A stretch of 64,000 bases of DNA. Origin: Halogeometricum sp. S1BR25-6 (GTDB taxonomy: Archaea; Halobacteriota; Halobacteria; Halobacteriales; Haloferacaceae). The position numbers and the translations under genes were made by a program. The stretch is taken from positions 682,001-746,000 of the forward strand of contig NZ_JAMQOP010000002.1 in the NCBI RefSeq assembly GCF_031624495.1, written 5' to 3'. The stretch's first letter is position 1, and the number at the start of each line of letters is the position of its first letter. Below the pieces are notes generated by a model that saw nothing but the letters and a program-made list of their open reading frames with translations, was not told the origin of the DNA and ran no database searches. Shown one piece after another: positions 25,159 to 32,713 of the stretch.

Positions 25159-26232
25159 CTAACGCTGACTGTCGCGGAGGACGAACGGGCCGATAGAGAG
25201 CGTCCGCTTGGCGACGGTGGCGATGCGGAGCACGTACGACAGGAGGAGGAGGAACGGGAGAATCGAGACGGAGAAGGCGAACATCGTCACCCAGACGATG
25301 TTGTCGACGGCGAGGAACGACCCCGTGAACGTCGTGTAGTCGACGAACGCCAGCATGCCGACGGAGACGAGCAGCGCCGGGATGGCGGCGTAGGCGACGA
25401 GTTGGGAGAGGCTGGTCAGCGCCCACTGGAAGTACAGCGTCTTCACGTGCTCGCGGGCGGGGCCGAACATGACGAGCGCATCCCGCAGGTCGTTCAGCGC
25501 CGTCCGCGTCCGCTCGTCGATAGCGTCGTTGTGCCGGGCGAGGAGTCGGTCCACCTCGAACACCTTCCGACCGTAGTTGAAATCCAGCGCCGCCGAGAGG
25601 AGGTCGAACGTTCCGAACGTCGCGCCGTGCAGTCTGTCGAGCACCACGTCGGCGTTCTCGGAGGTGCTGTCGCAGAACTCGGCCAGTTCGTCGGTGGCGT
25701 CCTCGTCGTCGATTCGCTCCGTCGCGTCCTTCACGTTCGTAGCCTGAACTTGCGCCGCCGCGACGAGCGCCGAGAGGAGCGCCGAGGGGTCCGCCGGTGC
25801 GGAGTTCAAACCGGTGAGTTCGCGGATGTACTCGCGGGTGTCCATCGCGCCGCTCATCCGCGAGCGCTGGTCGCCGAACGGGCCGAGTTCCTGGGAGATG
25901 ACCACCTGCGTGATGGTGACGACGAGGGTGACGCCGGTGATGGTGGCGCTGGCCATCGTCGCGAAGATGGAGTCCAGCACGTCGCCGGACCTGACGGTCG
26001 TCAGGAACGGCGGGTCGAGCGAGATGCCGCCGATGACGAGGAGAACGAAGAAGACGGTTGCGAGCACCCCCGTGGCGACGAGGCGGTTGGCTTCGAGGAG
26101 GATCCACAGTTTCAGTCGGGACTCGCCGGCCCGTTCCCGCATCGTGTTCGCCGACCCGACCGTCGCGTCGTCGTCCTCGCTCGGGTCGTACGTCCGGTCG
26201 AGGATTTCCGAGCGTTCGGTGCCGTCAGTCAT
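25159..26232 (-). CDS. Conserved haloarchaeal membrane protein, four or more helices
   Basis: About 357 residues from the ATG at 26232; an ATG at 26244 adds four residues and a larger overlap. Hydrophobic segments lie at about residues 45-68 and 85-110 near the N-terminus and 275-300 and 305-335 near the C-terminus. Between them is a helical soluble part (RLHGATFGTFDLLSAALDF, LLARHNDAIDERTRTALNDLRDAL). No enzyme motif is seen. The start overlaps the end of the upstream DUF4177-like gene by 8 bases, so the two are cotranscribed. Function unknown; the layout resembles DUF2254-type membrane proteins, but I am not sure. Confidence 0.65.
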   Translation of the reverse strand: MTDGTERSEILDRTYDPSEDDDATVGSANTMRERAGESRLKLWILLEANRLVATGVLATVFFVLLVIGGISLDPPFLTTVRSGDVLDSIFATMASATITGVTLVVTITQVVISQELGPFGDQRSRMSGAMDTREYIRELTGLNSAPADPSALLSALVAAAQVQATNVKDATERIDDEDATDELAEFCDSTSENADVVLDRLHGATFGTFDLLSAALDFNYGRKVFEVDRLLARHNDAIDERTRTALNDLRDALVMFGPAREHVKTLYFQWALTSLSQLVAYAAIPALLVSVGMLAFVDYTTFTGSFLAVDNIVWVTMFAFSVSILPFLLLLSYVLRIATVAKRTLSIGPFVLRDSQR

Positions 26233-26437
26233 GACGTTCCGCATCGTCGTCCGCTTTCGGCCGTTTGAGGACGAGGTACTTCGTTCCCCCCTCCACGTAG
26301 TCGACGCCGCAGACCAGTTCCCAGCCGTCGTCGCCGAGGTCGTTCAGTTCCTCGACGGGGTCTGACGCCTCCGCTCTCGCCGACCCGCGGGGCGGCCGGA
26401 GGGTGTGGTACTCCCAGCGCGTCGTCTCTTCGGACAT
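26225..26437 (-). CDS. DUF4177-like small protein
   Basis: The 70-residue protein begins [16 protein letters not shown] and contains [19 protein letters not shown], the pattern of DUF4177 (a short beta-alpha-beta unit with conserved LN-x-G-x-GWE-L). It ends with a polar tail. The stop overlaps the start of the membrane protein gene by 8 bases. It is transcribed divergently from the cyclophilin gene. Function unknown. Confidence 0.75.
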   Translation of the reverse strand: MSEETTRWEYHTLRPPRGSARAEASDPVEELNDLGDDGWELVCGVDYVEGGTKYLVLKRPKADDDAERHD

Positions 26438-26527
26438 ACTGTGTACACCGGGATGCAACTGGTATGGCGTTACCGGCCGACGGAGCAACTCACCAACGTT
26501 TTCACCCCGCACCGCGTCCGGAGTGAC

Positions 26528-27040
26528 ATGAGCAACCCGACTGCGACGCTCCACACGACCCGAGGCGACATCGTCGTCGAACTGTTCGAAGAGCGCGCGC
26601 CGCGGACGGTGGAGAACTTCATCGGTCTCGCGACGGGCGAGAAGGAGTGGAAGGACCCCGAGACCGGCGAGGAGCGGACGGACTCGCTGTACGAGGGAAC
26701 CGTCTTCCACCGCGTCATCAGCGACTTCATGATTCAGGGCGGGGACCCCGAGGGGACCGGCCGCGGCGGCCCCGGCTACCAGTTCGACGACGAGTTCCAC
26801 GACGAACTGCGCCACGACGGGGCGGGTAAACTGTCGATGGCCAACAGCGGTCCGAACACGAACGGCTCGCAGTTCTTCATCACCCTCGACGCCCAACCGC
26901 ACCTCGACGACCGCCACGCCGTCTTCGGCGAGGTCATCGAGGGGATGGACGTGGTCGAGGAGATCGGCTCGCTCCCGACGGATCGCAACGACAAGCCGAT
27001 GAAGGACGTCGAAATCGAGTCCGTCGACGTCGACCGGTAG
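26528..27040 (+). CDS. Peptidyl-prolyl cis-trans isomerase, cyclophilin type
   Basis: The 170-residue cytoplasmic cyclophilin catalyses proline isomerisation in folding proteins. Active-site residues are visible: [25 protein letters not shown] (with the catalytic Arg in FHR), [18 protein letters not shown], and [11 protein letters not shown] with the conserved His. The length is normal for prokaryotic single-domain cyclophilins. The start was set at the ATG at 26528; upstream sequence in this frame lacks similarity. Confidence 0.96.
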   Translation: MSNPTATLHTTRGDIVVELFEERAPRTVENFIGLATGEKEWKDPETGEERTDSLYEGTVFHRVISDFMIQGGDPEGTGRGGPGYQFDDEFHDELRHDGAGKLSMANSGPNTNGSQFFITLDAQPHLDDRHAVFGEVIEGMDVVEEIGSLPTDRNDKPMKDVEIESVDVDR

Positions 27041-27141
27041 CTCTCTTCCCGTCTTCTCGATTCGGCACGCGGCGTGCGACAACCGGGCACCGGCACCCGA
27101 CAACCGACAGCGCAAAGTCCGCCTCCCCGCTAGGTGCCTCC

Positions 27142-27495
27142 ATGAGCGACTCCGAGGACGCCGACGGGCCACTCCGCCCGAGCGACGTGGGCGACGAGGC
27201 GAACGCGCCGCCGATAGACGAGAAGCCCTACAAGATAATCTTCGAGGCGAACAAATGCTTCGGGGCGGGCCGGTGCGCCGAAGTCGCCGACAACTGGGAG
27301 ATGGACATGGCGTCGGGGCTCGCGCGGCCGAAGTCCTACTTTATCGGCGAAGAGGAGTTAGAGGAGAACGTCCGCGCCGCCGAGGTGTGCCCGGCGAAGA
27401 AGGACCGCGGCGTCATCCACGTCATCGACCGACGGACGGACGAGGAGATAGCCCCGGACCCGAACGGCGACGGGTCGCTGAGCGTCGACTGGTAA
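27142..27495 (+). CDS. Ferredoxin, single cluster (3Fe-4S or 4Fe-4S type)
   Basis: The 117-residue acidic protein has an N-terminal extension (about 25 residues), then KIIFEANKCFGAGRCAEV and a distant AAEVCPAKK. The cysteine spacing C-x5-C ... CP leaves three candidate ligands, as in small ferredoxins with a single 3Fe-4S cluster; the middle Cys of the usual CxxCxxC is absent. Such proteins donate electrons to partner oxygenases or oxidoreductases; the partner is not obvious here. Confidence 0.82.
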   Translation: MSDSEDADGPLRPSDVGDEANAPPIDEKPYKIIFEANKCFGAGRCAEVADNWEMDMASGLARPKSYFIGEEELEENVRAAEVCPAKKDRGVIHVIDRRTDEEIAPDPNGDGSLSVDW

Positions 27496-27498
27496 CCG

Positions 27499-29172
27499 CT
27501 ACTCGTCCAGCGTAACCGTCCCGAGGGGGCCGGCCATGCGCGGGTTGATGCCGGAGATGGTGTGCGGGCGGAAGCCCTGCACCTCGCTCCGGACGCCGAA
27601 GCTGTTCTTGAGGTTGTACGCCGGGAGGTGCGGGCGGTCCTCCAGAATCGTCGTGATGGCGTCGGTGTACAACTGTTTGCGCTCCTCGCGGTTCGGGGAC
27701 TCGCGGGCCTGGTCGAGTTGCGTCATCACCTCGTCGTTCTCGTAGTAACAGCCGTTGGTCGACCCCGCCTCGGACTCGTGGAACATGTAGTAGAGGTAGC
27801 CGTCCGGGTCGACTTCGTCCACCCAGCCGAGGGTGTACATGTTGTAGTCGTCCTCGTTGCCCGTCGCGTACTTGTCGAGGAACGCCCCCCAGTCGAGACG
27901 CTGGACGGAGGCGTTCGAGAAGCCCATGCTGTTGAGGGCGTTCGAGACGGTGATACCGATCTGTTCGCGCTTGTCGTCCGGCGGGACGATGATGGTCCAG
28001 TCGTAGTCCTTGTCGACGCCGGCCTCCTCCATCAACTGCTCGGCCTTGGTCTGGTCCTTCTCGTGGGGTATCTGCTGCCACTCCTCGATGGGGAAGTCCC
28101 ACGACTCGATGAGGCTCTGCGGCAGGGGACTGGTCATGCGGACCCCCGCGGGTTCGACGTAGTTCGAGACGGCCTCGTCCATCGAGATGGCGTAGTCGAT
28201 GGCCTCGCGCACCTTCTTGTCGGCCGTCGGCCCCTCGTTGCAGTTGAAGGAGAGGTAGTAGTAGCCGAGGCCGCCGCGTTCGGCGACGTCGGCCTCCTGA
28301 ATCCCGTTCACCGTGGAGTACAGTTTCGGCGGCACCGTCTGGATGATGTGGTTCTCGCCGTTGCGGAGCGTCGTGACTCGCGTCGTCGGTTCCGAAATCG
28401 GTCTGAACTCCAGTGACGCTATCTCCGGCATGGGTTCGCCCCAGTAGTCGTCGTATCGCTGCATGCGGACGTAGCTGCCTTCCTGCCACTCGACGAACTC
28501 GTAGGGGCCGCTGCCGACGGGGTCAGAGGTGTTGAACGCCTGCTTGTTCTCCTCTCGGACGGACTTCGGCACAGGGTACCACGAGAGTTTGTGCCGGAAC
28601 GGCCCGAACGGGTACTTCAGGTCGAACTGCACCGTCGCCTCGTCGACGGTGGTGATGGAGTCTATCATCGTGAACTCCGACCCGTTCTCCGTCTCCTCGC
28701 GACCCGGCGCGAGGAACGAGTACTTCACGTCCTCGGCGGTGATGGGGTCGCCGTTGTGGAACGTGATTCCGTCCTTCAGCGAGACGACGTACCGCGTTCC
28801 CTCCCTGCTCACCTCGGGTTCGCCGTCCGCGAGTTGCGGGGTCAGCGTCGTCCCCTCCTCGTAGGTGTACAGTCCGTCGAAGACCTGCTCGACCACCTGC
28901 AGCGACGGGATGTCGTTGGCCTTCATCGGGTCGAGGTCCAGCGGCGACTTCGTCTGCGCGAAGTTGAGCGTCGGGCCGTCCCCGCCCGCCGACGTCGCCG
29001 TCTCCTCCGTCCCGGTGGCTCCGGCGCCTTCCGTCGACGTCGCGGTGCCCGCCCCGGTCCCCTCGCTCTCGCCGCCGTCGCCGCCCGCACAGCCGGCGAG
29101 ACCGGTGATTCCGGCCGCACCGATTCCTTGCAGCACTCTCCGCCTCGAACGATTTTCGCTCTCCTCGGTCAT
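27499..29172 (-). CDS. Tat-exported lipoprotein, peptide/oligosaccharide ABC substrate-binding protein
   Basis: The 557-residue protein begins with a twin-arginine signal (SRRRVLQGIG) and a lipobox LAGC, with C28 as the lipid-attached cysteine. A Ser/Thr/Gly/Glu-rich spacer follows (about 29-70). The mature domain is of the family-5 (dipeptide/oligopeptide, DppA/OppA) type: DGLYTYEEG, VVSLKDGITFHNGDPITAEDV and PVGSGPYEFVEWQEG. It is anchored outside the cell membrane and delivers a substrate to an ABC permease, but no permease or ATPase genes adjoin it here. The start at 29172 was chosen because it gives a clean Tat signal. Confidence 0.92.
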   Translation of the reverse strand: MTEESENRSRRRVLQGIGAAGITGLAGCAGGDGGESEGTGAGTATSTEGAGATGTEETATSAGGDGPTLNFAQTKSPLDLDPMKANDIPSLQVVEQVFDGLYTYEEGTTLTPQLADGEPEVSREGTRYVVSLKDGITFHNGDPITAEDVKYSFLAPGREETENGSEFTMIDSITTVDEATVQFDLKYPFGPFRHKLSWYPVPKSVREENKQAFNTSDPVGSGPYEFVEWQEGSYVRMQRYDDYWGEPMPEIASLEFRPISEPTTRVTTLRNGENHIIQTVPPKLYSTVNGIQEADVAERGGLGYYYLSFNCNEGPTADKKVREAIDYAISMDEAVSNYVEPAGVRMTSPLPQSLIESWDFPIEEWQQIPHEKDQTKAEQLMEEAGVDKDYDWTIIVPPDDKREQIGITVSNALNSMGFSNASVQRLDWGAFLDKYATGNEDDYNMYTLGWVDEVDPDGYLYYMFHESEAGSTNGCYYENDEVMTQLDQARESPNREERKQLYTDAITTILEDRPHLPAYNLKNSFGVRSEVQGFRPHTISGINPRMAGPLGTVTLDE

Positions 29173-29383
29173 TCTCTCGCGGATTAACGGATGCTGGGTA
29201 AAAAACTTGGTGCAGGACGCGTCGGTTTCCGCCATCTCGGTCGGCGACGGCGCGGAAAGTAGACGAACGTCGCGGCGAGGCGGAAGAAGACGGACGACCC
29301 GACGGCGCCGAACCGCCCGACGCCGCCCGTTCGCGGCGGCGAAGCGAAACCATATTGGTGACGGCAGGAAAGCCAAGAAACGA

Positions 29384-29468
29384 GCGGGGGTGGCTGAGCT
29401 AGGCCAAAGGCGGCGGACTTAAGATCCGCTCTCGTAGGAGTTCATGGGTTCGAATCCCATCCCCCGCA
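29384..29468 (+). tRNA. tRNA-Leu (anticodon UAA)
   Basis: The 85-base gene folds as a class II tRNA. Acceptor arms GCGGGGG (29384-29390) and CCCCCGC (29461-29467) pair, followed by discriminator A. The anticodon arm has stems GCGGA/TCCGC around the loop CTTAAGA, so the anticodon is TAA (reads UUA/UUG leucine). A long variable arm and a T arm with GGTTCGAATCC are present. CCA is not encoded. No intron is seen. No repeat of its 3' end was noticed nearby, so it is not an evident integration site. Confidence 0.95.
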
Positions 29469-29583
29469 TAGTCGTCTGCGAGCGAAGCGAGCGGAGCGAC
29501 CGTGTCGATGGTTGAGCCTCGTACGCTCCCGTCAGTCGGTACTCGCCGACGCGGTTATCTCCTCTTCGACCCAACCTATAGGA

Positions 29584-30315
29584 ATGACTACCAGTAACGA
29601 CCGGCCGCACCGGTACTCCGACGGACAGGGGTTCGGCGACCCCTACGAGGGGTTCGACCTCGGCGCCGACGGCCCGGTGGCCGACGTCGACCCGGCGGAC
29701 GACTACGTCCTCGCGGACGTCGTCGAGGAGTCGCAGGTGCACCCCGACGGCGTGGACGTCTCGACGCTGATAGACGTCGGACTGGAGTACCTCGCCATCG
29801 AACAGTACGAACAAGCCATCGACTCGTTTACGCGGGCGGCGTTCTACGCGCCCGAGGAGTCGGCGGCGGCGGCCGAAGCGTGGGTGAACAAGGGCATCGC
29901 GCACGGCGAGTTGGACGAGTGGGACGAGGCGGCGAGTTCGCACCGCGAGGCGATGCGAATCGACGCCGACGACGCCCTCTCGGCCGCGGCGGAGACGAAC
30001 TTCGCGGCGGCGCTGTGGGAGTCCGGCGAGAGCACGGCGCCGTTGGAACACGCCGAGGCGGCCGTCGAACGCGACCCGCGGTTGGCCGAGGCGTGGTACA
30101 ACCGGGGCTACCTCCTGAACGAACGCGGCCAGTACGAAGAGGCGCTCCGGTGTCTCGACGCGGCCGCCTCGCTCGGCCTGCGGACGGCGTGGGTCGCCGA
30201 CGAGCGACGCCGGGCGCTGGAGGCCCTGGGCGAGTACGACCGCGCCGCCGAAATCGAAGAACGGGCGCGGAGCGGTCTGGAGACGCGCTCGTTGAACCGT
30301 CTCCGCGAGGAGTGA
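29584..30315 (+). CDS. Tetratricopeptide-repeat protein
   Basis: The 243-residue soluble protein has a disordered polar N-terminus (1-55) and then helical pairs of the TPR type: residues 62-95 (LIDVGLEYLAIEQYEQAIDS), 100-135 (AWVNKGIAHGELDEWDEAAS), 140-165, 170-205 (AWYNRGYLLNERGQYEEALR) and 208-235 (EALGEYDRAAEIEERA). TPR proteins provide binding surfaces for partners; none is evident from context. It stands 115 bases after the tRNA gene. Confidence 0.85.
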   Translation: MTTSNDRPHRYSDGQGFGDPYEGFDLGADGPVADVDPADDYVLADVVEESQVHPDGVDVSTLIDVGLEYLAIEQYEQAIDSFTRAAFYAPEESAAAAEAWVNKGIAHGELDEWDEAASSHREAMRIDADDALSAAAETNFAAALWESGESTAPLEHAEAAVERDPRLAEAWYNRGYLLNERGQYEEALRCLDAAASLGLRTAWVADERRRALEALGEYDRAAEIEERARSGLETRSLNRLREE

Positions 30316-30365
30316 CCCGCGCCGCAACTTATTCCCCGCTGGCCCTAATTATATCTCATTACACC

Positions 30366-30551
30366 ATGTCGGTGATGCCCGCCAACGAGCCCACGCGATT
30401 CGACTACCTCCTCGCGGTGATGGGAGTCAGTCTCGCCTGCGCCGCCGTGCTGGGCGTCCTCTCGTCGATTCCCGTCTACCTCGCGGCCAGCGCCGGGTCC
30501 ATCCTCGCCGCGGGCGTCCTCGTCGGCGGCACCCTCGGAGAGTATCTGTAG
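30366..30551 (+). CDS. Small two-helix membrane protein
   Basis: The 61-residue protein has a polar start (MSVMPANEPTRFDY) and two hydrophobic segments at about residues 16-31 and 36-56, ending GGTLGEYL. A TATA-like TTATAT lies about 15 bases before the ATG. No family is recognised, but the composition is coding-like and similar tiny membrane proteins are common in haloarchaea. Confidence 0.6.
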   Translation: MSVMPANEPTRFDYLLAVMGVSLACAAVLGVLSSIPVYLAASAGSILAAGVLVGGTLGEYL

Positions 30552-30674
30552 TCCGGGAGCTCTCCGCTCGACGTCGTTTCTCGACCGTCCGCAGAAGACT
30601 TTCGCGAGCGCCGTCGCTGTGAATTTCGCGTATCGCGTCCGACGGACGGCACGCTCAGAATGTGAGTATCGTGG

Positions 30675-30768
30675 GAAAAGGTAGCGCCCGTTCGGGAACA
30701 GCCCGAACGGACGCTGCCGCCCTGAATTGGTCCCCGCTGACGCTTCGGCCCTCCAAAGCGAAGCGTCA
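30675..30768 (-). ncRNA. Candidate structured small RNA, about 94 nt
   Basis: The 347-base gap between 30552 and 30898 has no gene, but on the minus strand it holds a compact RNA-like unit. A CTTAAG box (30797-30792) is followed, at the usual initiation distance, by a perfect 10-bp hairpin (TGACGCTTCG/CGAAGCGTCA, 30768-30738) with GGAGGG in its loop. About 22 bases later comes a 14-bp hairpin (30715-30683, one G-U pair) with a 5-base loop, and then TTTT (30679-30676), which resembles an archaeal termination signal. No reading frame of coding character crosses it. Identity with a known RNA family was not recognised. Confidence 0.5.
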
Positions 30769-30791
30769 CTTACGTCCAAGCCGGGGAACCA

Positions 30792-30797
30792 CTTAAG
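30792..30797 (-). promoter_or_regulatory. TATA-like box before the candidate small RNA
   Basis: CTTAAG on the minus strand, 24-29 bases before the first hairpin, in a G+C-rich setting. The upstream activator (BRE) element is not clear. Confidence 0.35.
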
Positions 30798-30898
30798 CGT
30801 GCCGCACGCTCGCAAACTCTCCGGTTGTGTGCCCGCTGTCGGGAATGAGGGGGGCCGAACGCGAGGGGCTTTTGTCCCGCGAACGCCTCTCCCGTCCT

Positions 30899-31399
30899 AT
30901 GAGCGAACTACCCGACAGGGCGCGGCGCGCCCTCAGCGACCACGACTCCTTCGAGAAGCGAGACGGGTCCACGTACGAGTGGACCGCGACGGCGTTCGAC
31001 GGCCGGGTCGACGTCGGCGAAAACGAGGGAGAGATCACGTTCGACGTGACCGTCCGCGTGCCGATGCTCGACGACGTCACGGAGGACGAGGTGGCGCCCG
31101 TCGTCGAGGACGGTTGGTACGAGACGTTCGCGTTGCGCGTCGAGGACGTGGGCGGCGTGACGAAGAAGGAACGCGACCTCGACGTGGACGTGACCCGCGA
31201 GGTGACGTCGGCCGTCGTCAGGACGTCGTTCTCGGACATCAACGAACGGCGGGGCGTCGAGGACGCCGGTGCCGTCGTCGACTACGTGGAGGGAACGTAC
31301 GTGCAGGGAGTCATCCCCGGCTACGAGTACACCGACCCCGTCGCGGGCCTCATCAACCGCGCGACCGACGCGGCGAACAGCGAAGGAACGCCGCTCTGA
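30899..31399 (+). CDS. DUF5813-like conserved haloarchaeal protein
   Basis: The 166-residue soluble, acidic protein appears to be mixed alpha/beta: residues 20-60 are beta-rich (TYEWTATAFDGRVDV, ITFDVTVRVPML), and the C-terminus has VVDYVEGTYVQGVIPGYEYTDPVAGLINRA. I match it to the haloarchaeal DUF5813 family by overall pattern, without a search. A TTTTGTCC box begins 29 bases before the ATG. Function unknown. Confidence 0.7.
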   Translation: MSELPDRARRALSDHDSFEKRDGSTYEWTATAFDGRVDVGENEGEITFDVTVRVPMLDDVTEDEVAPVVEDGWYETFALRVEDVGGVTKKERDLDVDVTREVTSAVVRTSFSDINERRGVEDAGAVVDYVEGTYVQGVIPGYEYTDPVAGLINRATDAANSEGTPL

Positions 31400-31415
31400 C
31401 CCGGGCACCCCCGAT

Positions 31416-31646
31416 TCAGTCCATCGCGATGTACGTCTGGGTGTCCTCGATGCCGGACATCTCGTGGATGGACGCGGCTATCTCTTTGACCTGCGCGGTG
31501 TCGTCCACGCTCGTTTTGACGATGAAGTCCACGTCGCCGGCGACGATGCTGACGCTCTCGACGCCGTCGTGGAGGTCCAGCATGGAGCGTTTCAGTCCGT
31601 CGACGTCGCCCGTCGACGCCTTCACCATCACGTAGGCGGTCACCAT
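31416..31646 (-). CDS. Stand-alone Lrp/AsnC ligand-binding (RAM) domain protein
   Basis: The 76-residue protein is only the ligand-binding half of an Lrp/AsnC regulator: MVTAYVMVKAS, then VESVSIVAGDVDFIVKTSV and a final TQTYIAMD. It has no DNA-binding helix-turn-helix. Start set at the ATG at 31646, one base after the TrkA stop (a GTG at 31655 would overlap). Such domains form dimers and bind small molecules such as amino acids. A clear paralogue (32426-32659) lies on the other side of trkA, so the pair may sense a metabolite that tunes K+ uptake. Regulation by this protein is inferred. Confidence 0.88.
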   Translation of the reverse strand: MVTAYVMVKASTGDVDGLKRSMLDLHDGVESVSIVAGDVDFIVKTSVDDTAQVKEIAASIHEMSGIEDTQTYIAMD

Positions 31647-31647
31647 C

Positions 31648-32334
31648 TCAGGCACCCCCCGCGGCGGCGGCGACGCCGCTTTCGCCGACGATCAACTGTC
31701 TGACCTCCCCGAGTACCTCGAAGTCGGCGAGGATGGCCAACCGGTCGCCCGTCTCCAAGGAGTCGTCGGTCATCGGAATGCCCATCGGCTGGTCGGCCTT
31801 GCCGAACGCGATAACGCGCGCGTGCGCCGGGAGCGCCACCTCCTCGATGGAGTACCCGTGCATCGGGGAGTCGTCGCTGACGGTCATGAGGACGACCTGG
31901 AGGTTCTGTGCGATGTCCGCGATGGCCCGGACCGAGCCGCCGAGTAGGGCGTTCTTCGCGCCGATGGCGCCCAGTCGCTCCGGGTAGACCACCTGGTCGA
32001 CCTGGTCGGCGTACTTCTGGTACACCTCCTCGCGATAGTCCTCGTCGACCCGGAGCACCGTCCGGAGCCCGTGGTGTTTGGCGATGGAGCAGGCCGCGAA
32101 GTTGACGTTCAAGTCGCTCGTGAGCGCTCCGAGAGCGTCGGCGTCGCCGACGCCCGCACGTTCGAGCACGTCCTCGCGGGAGCCGTCGCCTTCGACTATC
32201 TCGAAGCCCGCTTCGCGAGCGCGTTCGGCTCTGTCGTCGTCGATTTCGACGAGCGTCACCTCGTGGCCTTCGTCTCTGAGAACACGGGCCGTTCGAAGCC
32301 CCACACGTCCTGACCCAATGATAACGAATCGCAT
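31648..32334 (-). CDS. trkA: TrkA family potassium uptake regulator (RCK domain)
   Basis: The 228-residue cytoplasmic protein has an N-terminal NAD-binding Rossmann domain (MRFVIIGSGRVGLRTARVL, then LVEIDDDRAERA with the acidic ribose contact) and a C-terminal RCK_C/TrkA_C domain (about residues 140-215, with YSIEEVALPAHARVIAF). It gates Trk/Ktr-type K+ transporters in response to nucleotide binding. The start was set at the ATG at 32334; a longer frame to 32427 would overlap the divergent gene. The stand-alone RAM gene follows within one base. Confidence 0.9.
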   Translation of the reverse strand: MRFVIIGSGRVGLRTARVLRDEGHEVTLVEIDDDRAERAREAGFEIVEGDGSREDVLERAGVGDADALGALTSDLNVNFAACSIAKHHGLRTVLRVDEDYREEVYQKYADQVDQVVYPERLGAIGAKNALLGGSVRAIADIAQNLQVVLMTVSDDSPMHGYSIEEVALPAHARVIAFGKADQPMGIPMTDDSLETGDRLAILADFEVLGEVRQLIVGESGVAAAAGGA

Positions 32335-32425
32335 GGGAAAGCAGTACGCTGTCTGAGATGAATAAGCTTCCCCCGTTGGACCGGTCGGCGCAAACGCTAT
32401 GTCGCGTGCCGTGCACCACCATACC

Positions 32426-32659
32426 ATGGTACACGCCTACATCATGGTGAAGACGGGGGCGGGCGTCTCCGAGACGCTCCTCGCGCCGATTCGGGAGTTA
32501 GAGACGGTGACGGAGGCGCACGTCGTCGCGGGCGCGTACGACATCATCGCGGAGGTGACGTCCGACGAGGTGTATCAGGTCCTTCAGACGGCCTCCAGCG
32601 GGATTCAGGGGCTCGACGGCGTCACCGATACGAAGACGTACATCTCGATGGAAGACTGA
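32426..32659 (+). CDS. Stand-alone Lrp/AsnC ligand-binding (RAM) domain protein
   Basis: The 77-residue protein is a ligand domain without helix-turn-helix: MVHAYIMVKTGAGVSETLL, HVVAGAYDIIAEVTSD, and a final TKTYISMED. It is a paralogue of the protein at 31416 (same opening and same ending pattern). The ATG at 32426 is preferred over one at 32399, since homologues of this type begin with MVxAYxMVK. It is transcribed divergently from trkA, from a shared 91-base control region. Confidence 0.87.
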   Translation: MVHAYIMVKTGAGVSETLLAPIRELETVTEAHVVAGAYDIIAEVTSDEVYQVLQTASSGIQGLDGVTDTKTYISMED

Positions 32660-32713
32660 GTCGGTCGGTCGGCGCACGACGGTCAGGGGTCGGCGGTCCG
32701 CGCGTCCGCGACC

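Noticed and set aside
29384-29468. tRNA-Leu as an integration site for a mobile element
   Set aside because: No direct repeat of the tRNA 3' end and no integrase or virus-like gene was seen in the following kilobases.
29470-29500. GCGAGCGAAGCGAGCGGAGCG run after the tRNA
   Set aside because: Short purine-rich, low-order repetition of a kind common in high-G+C intergenic DNA; no symmetry or function can be supported.
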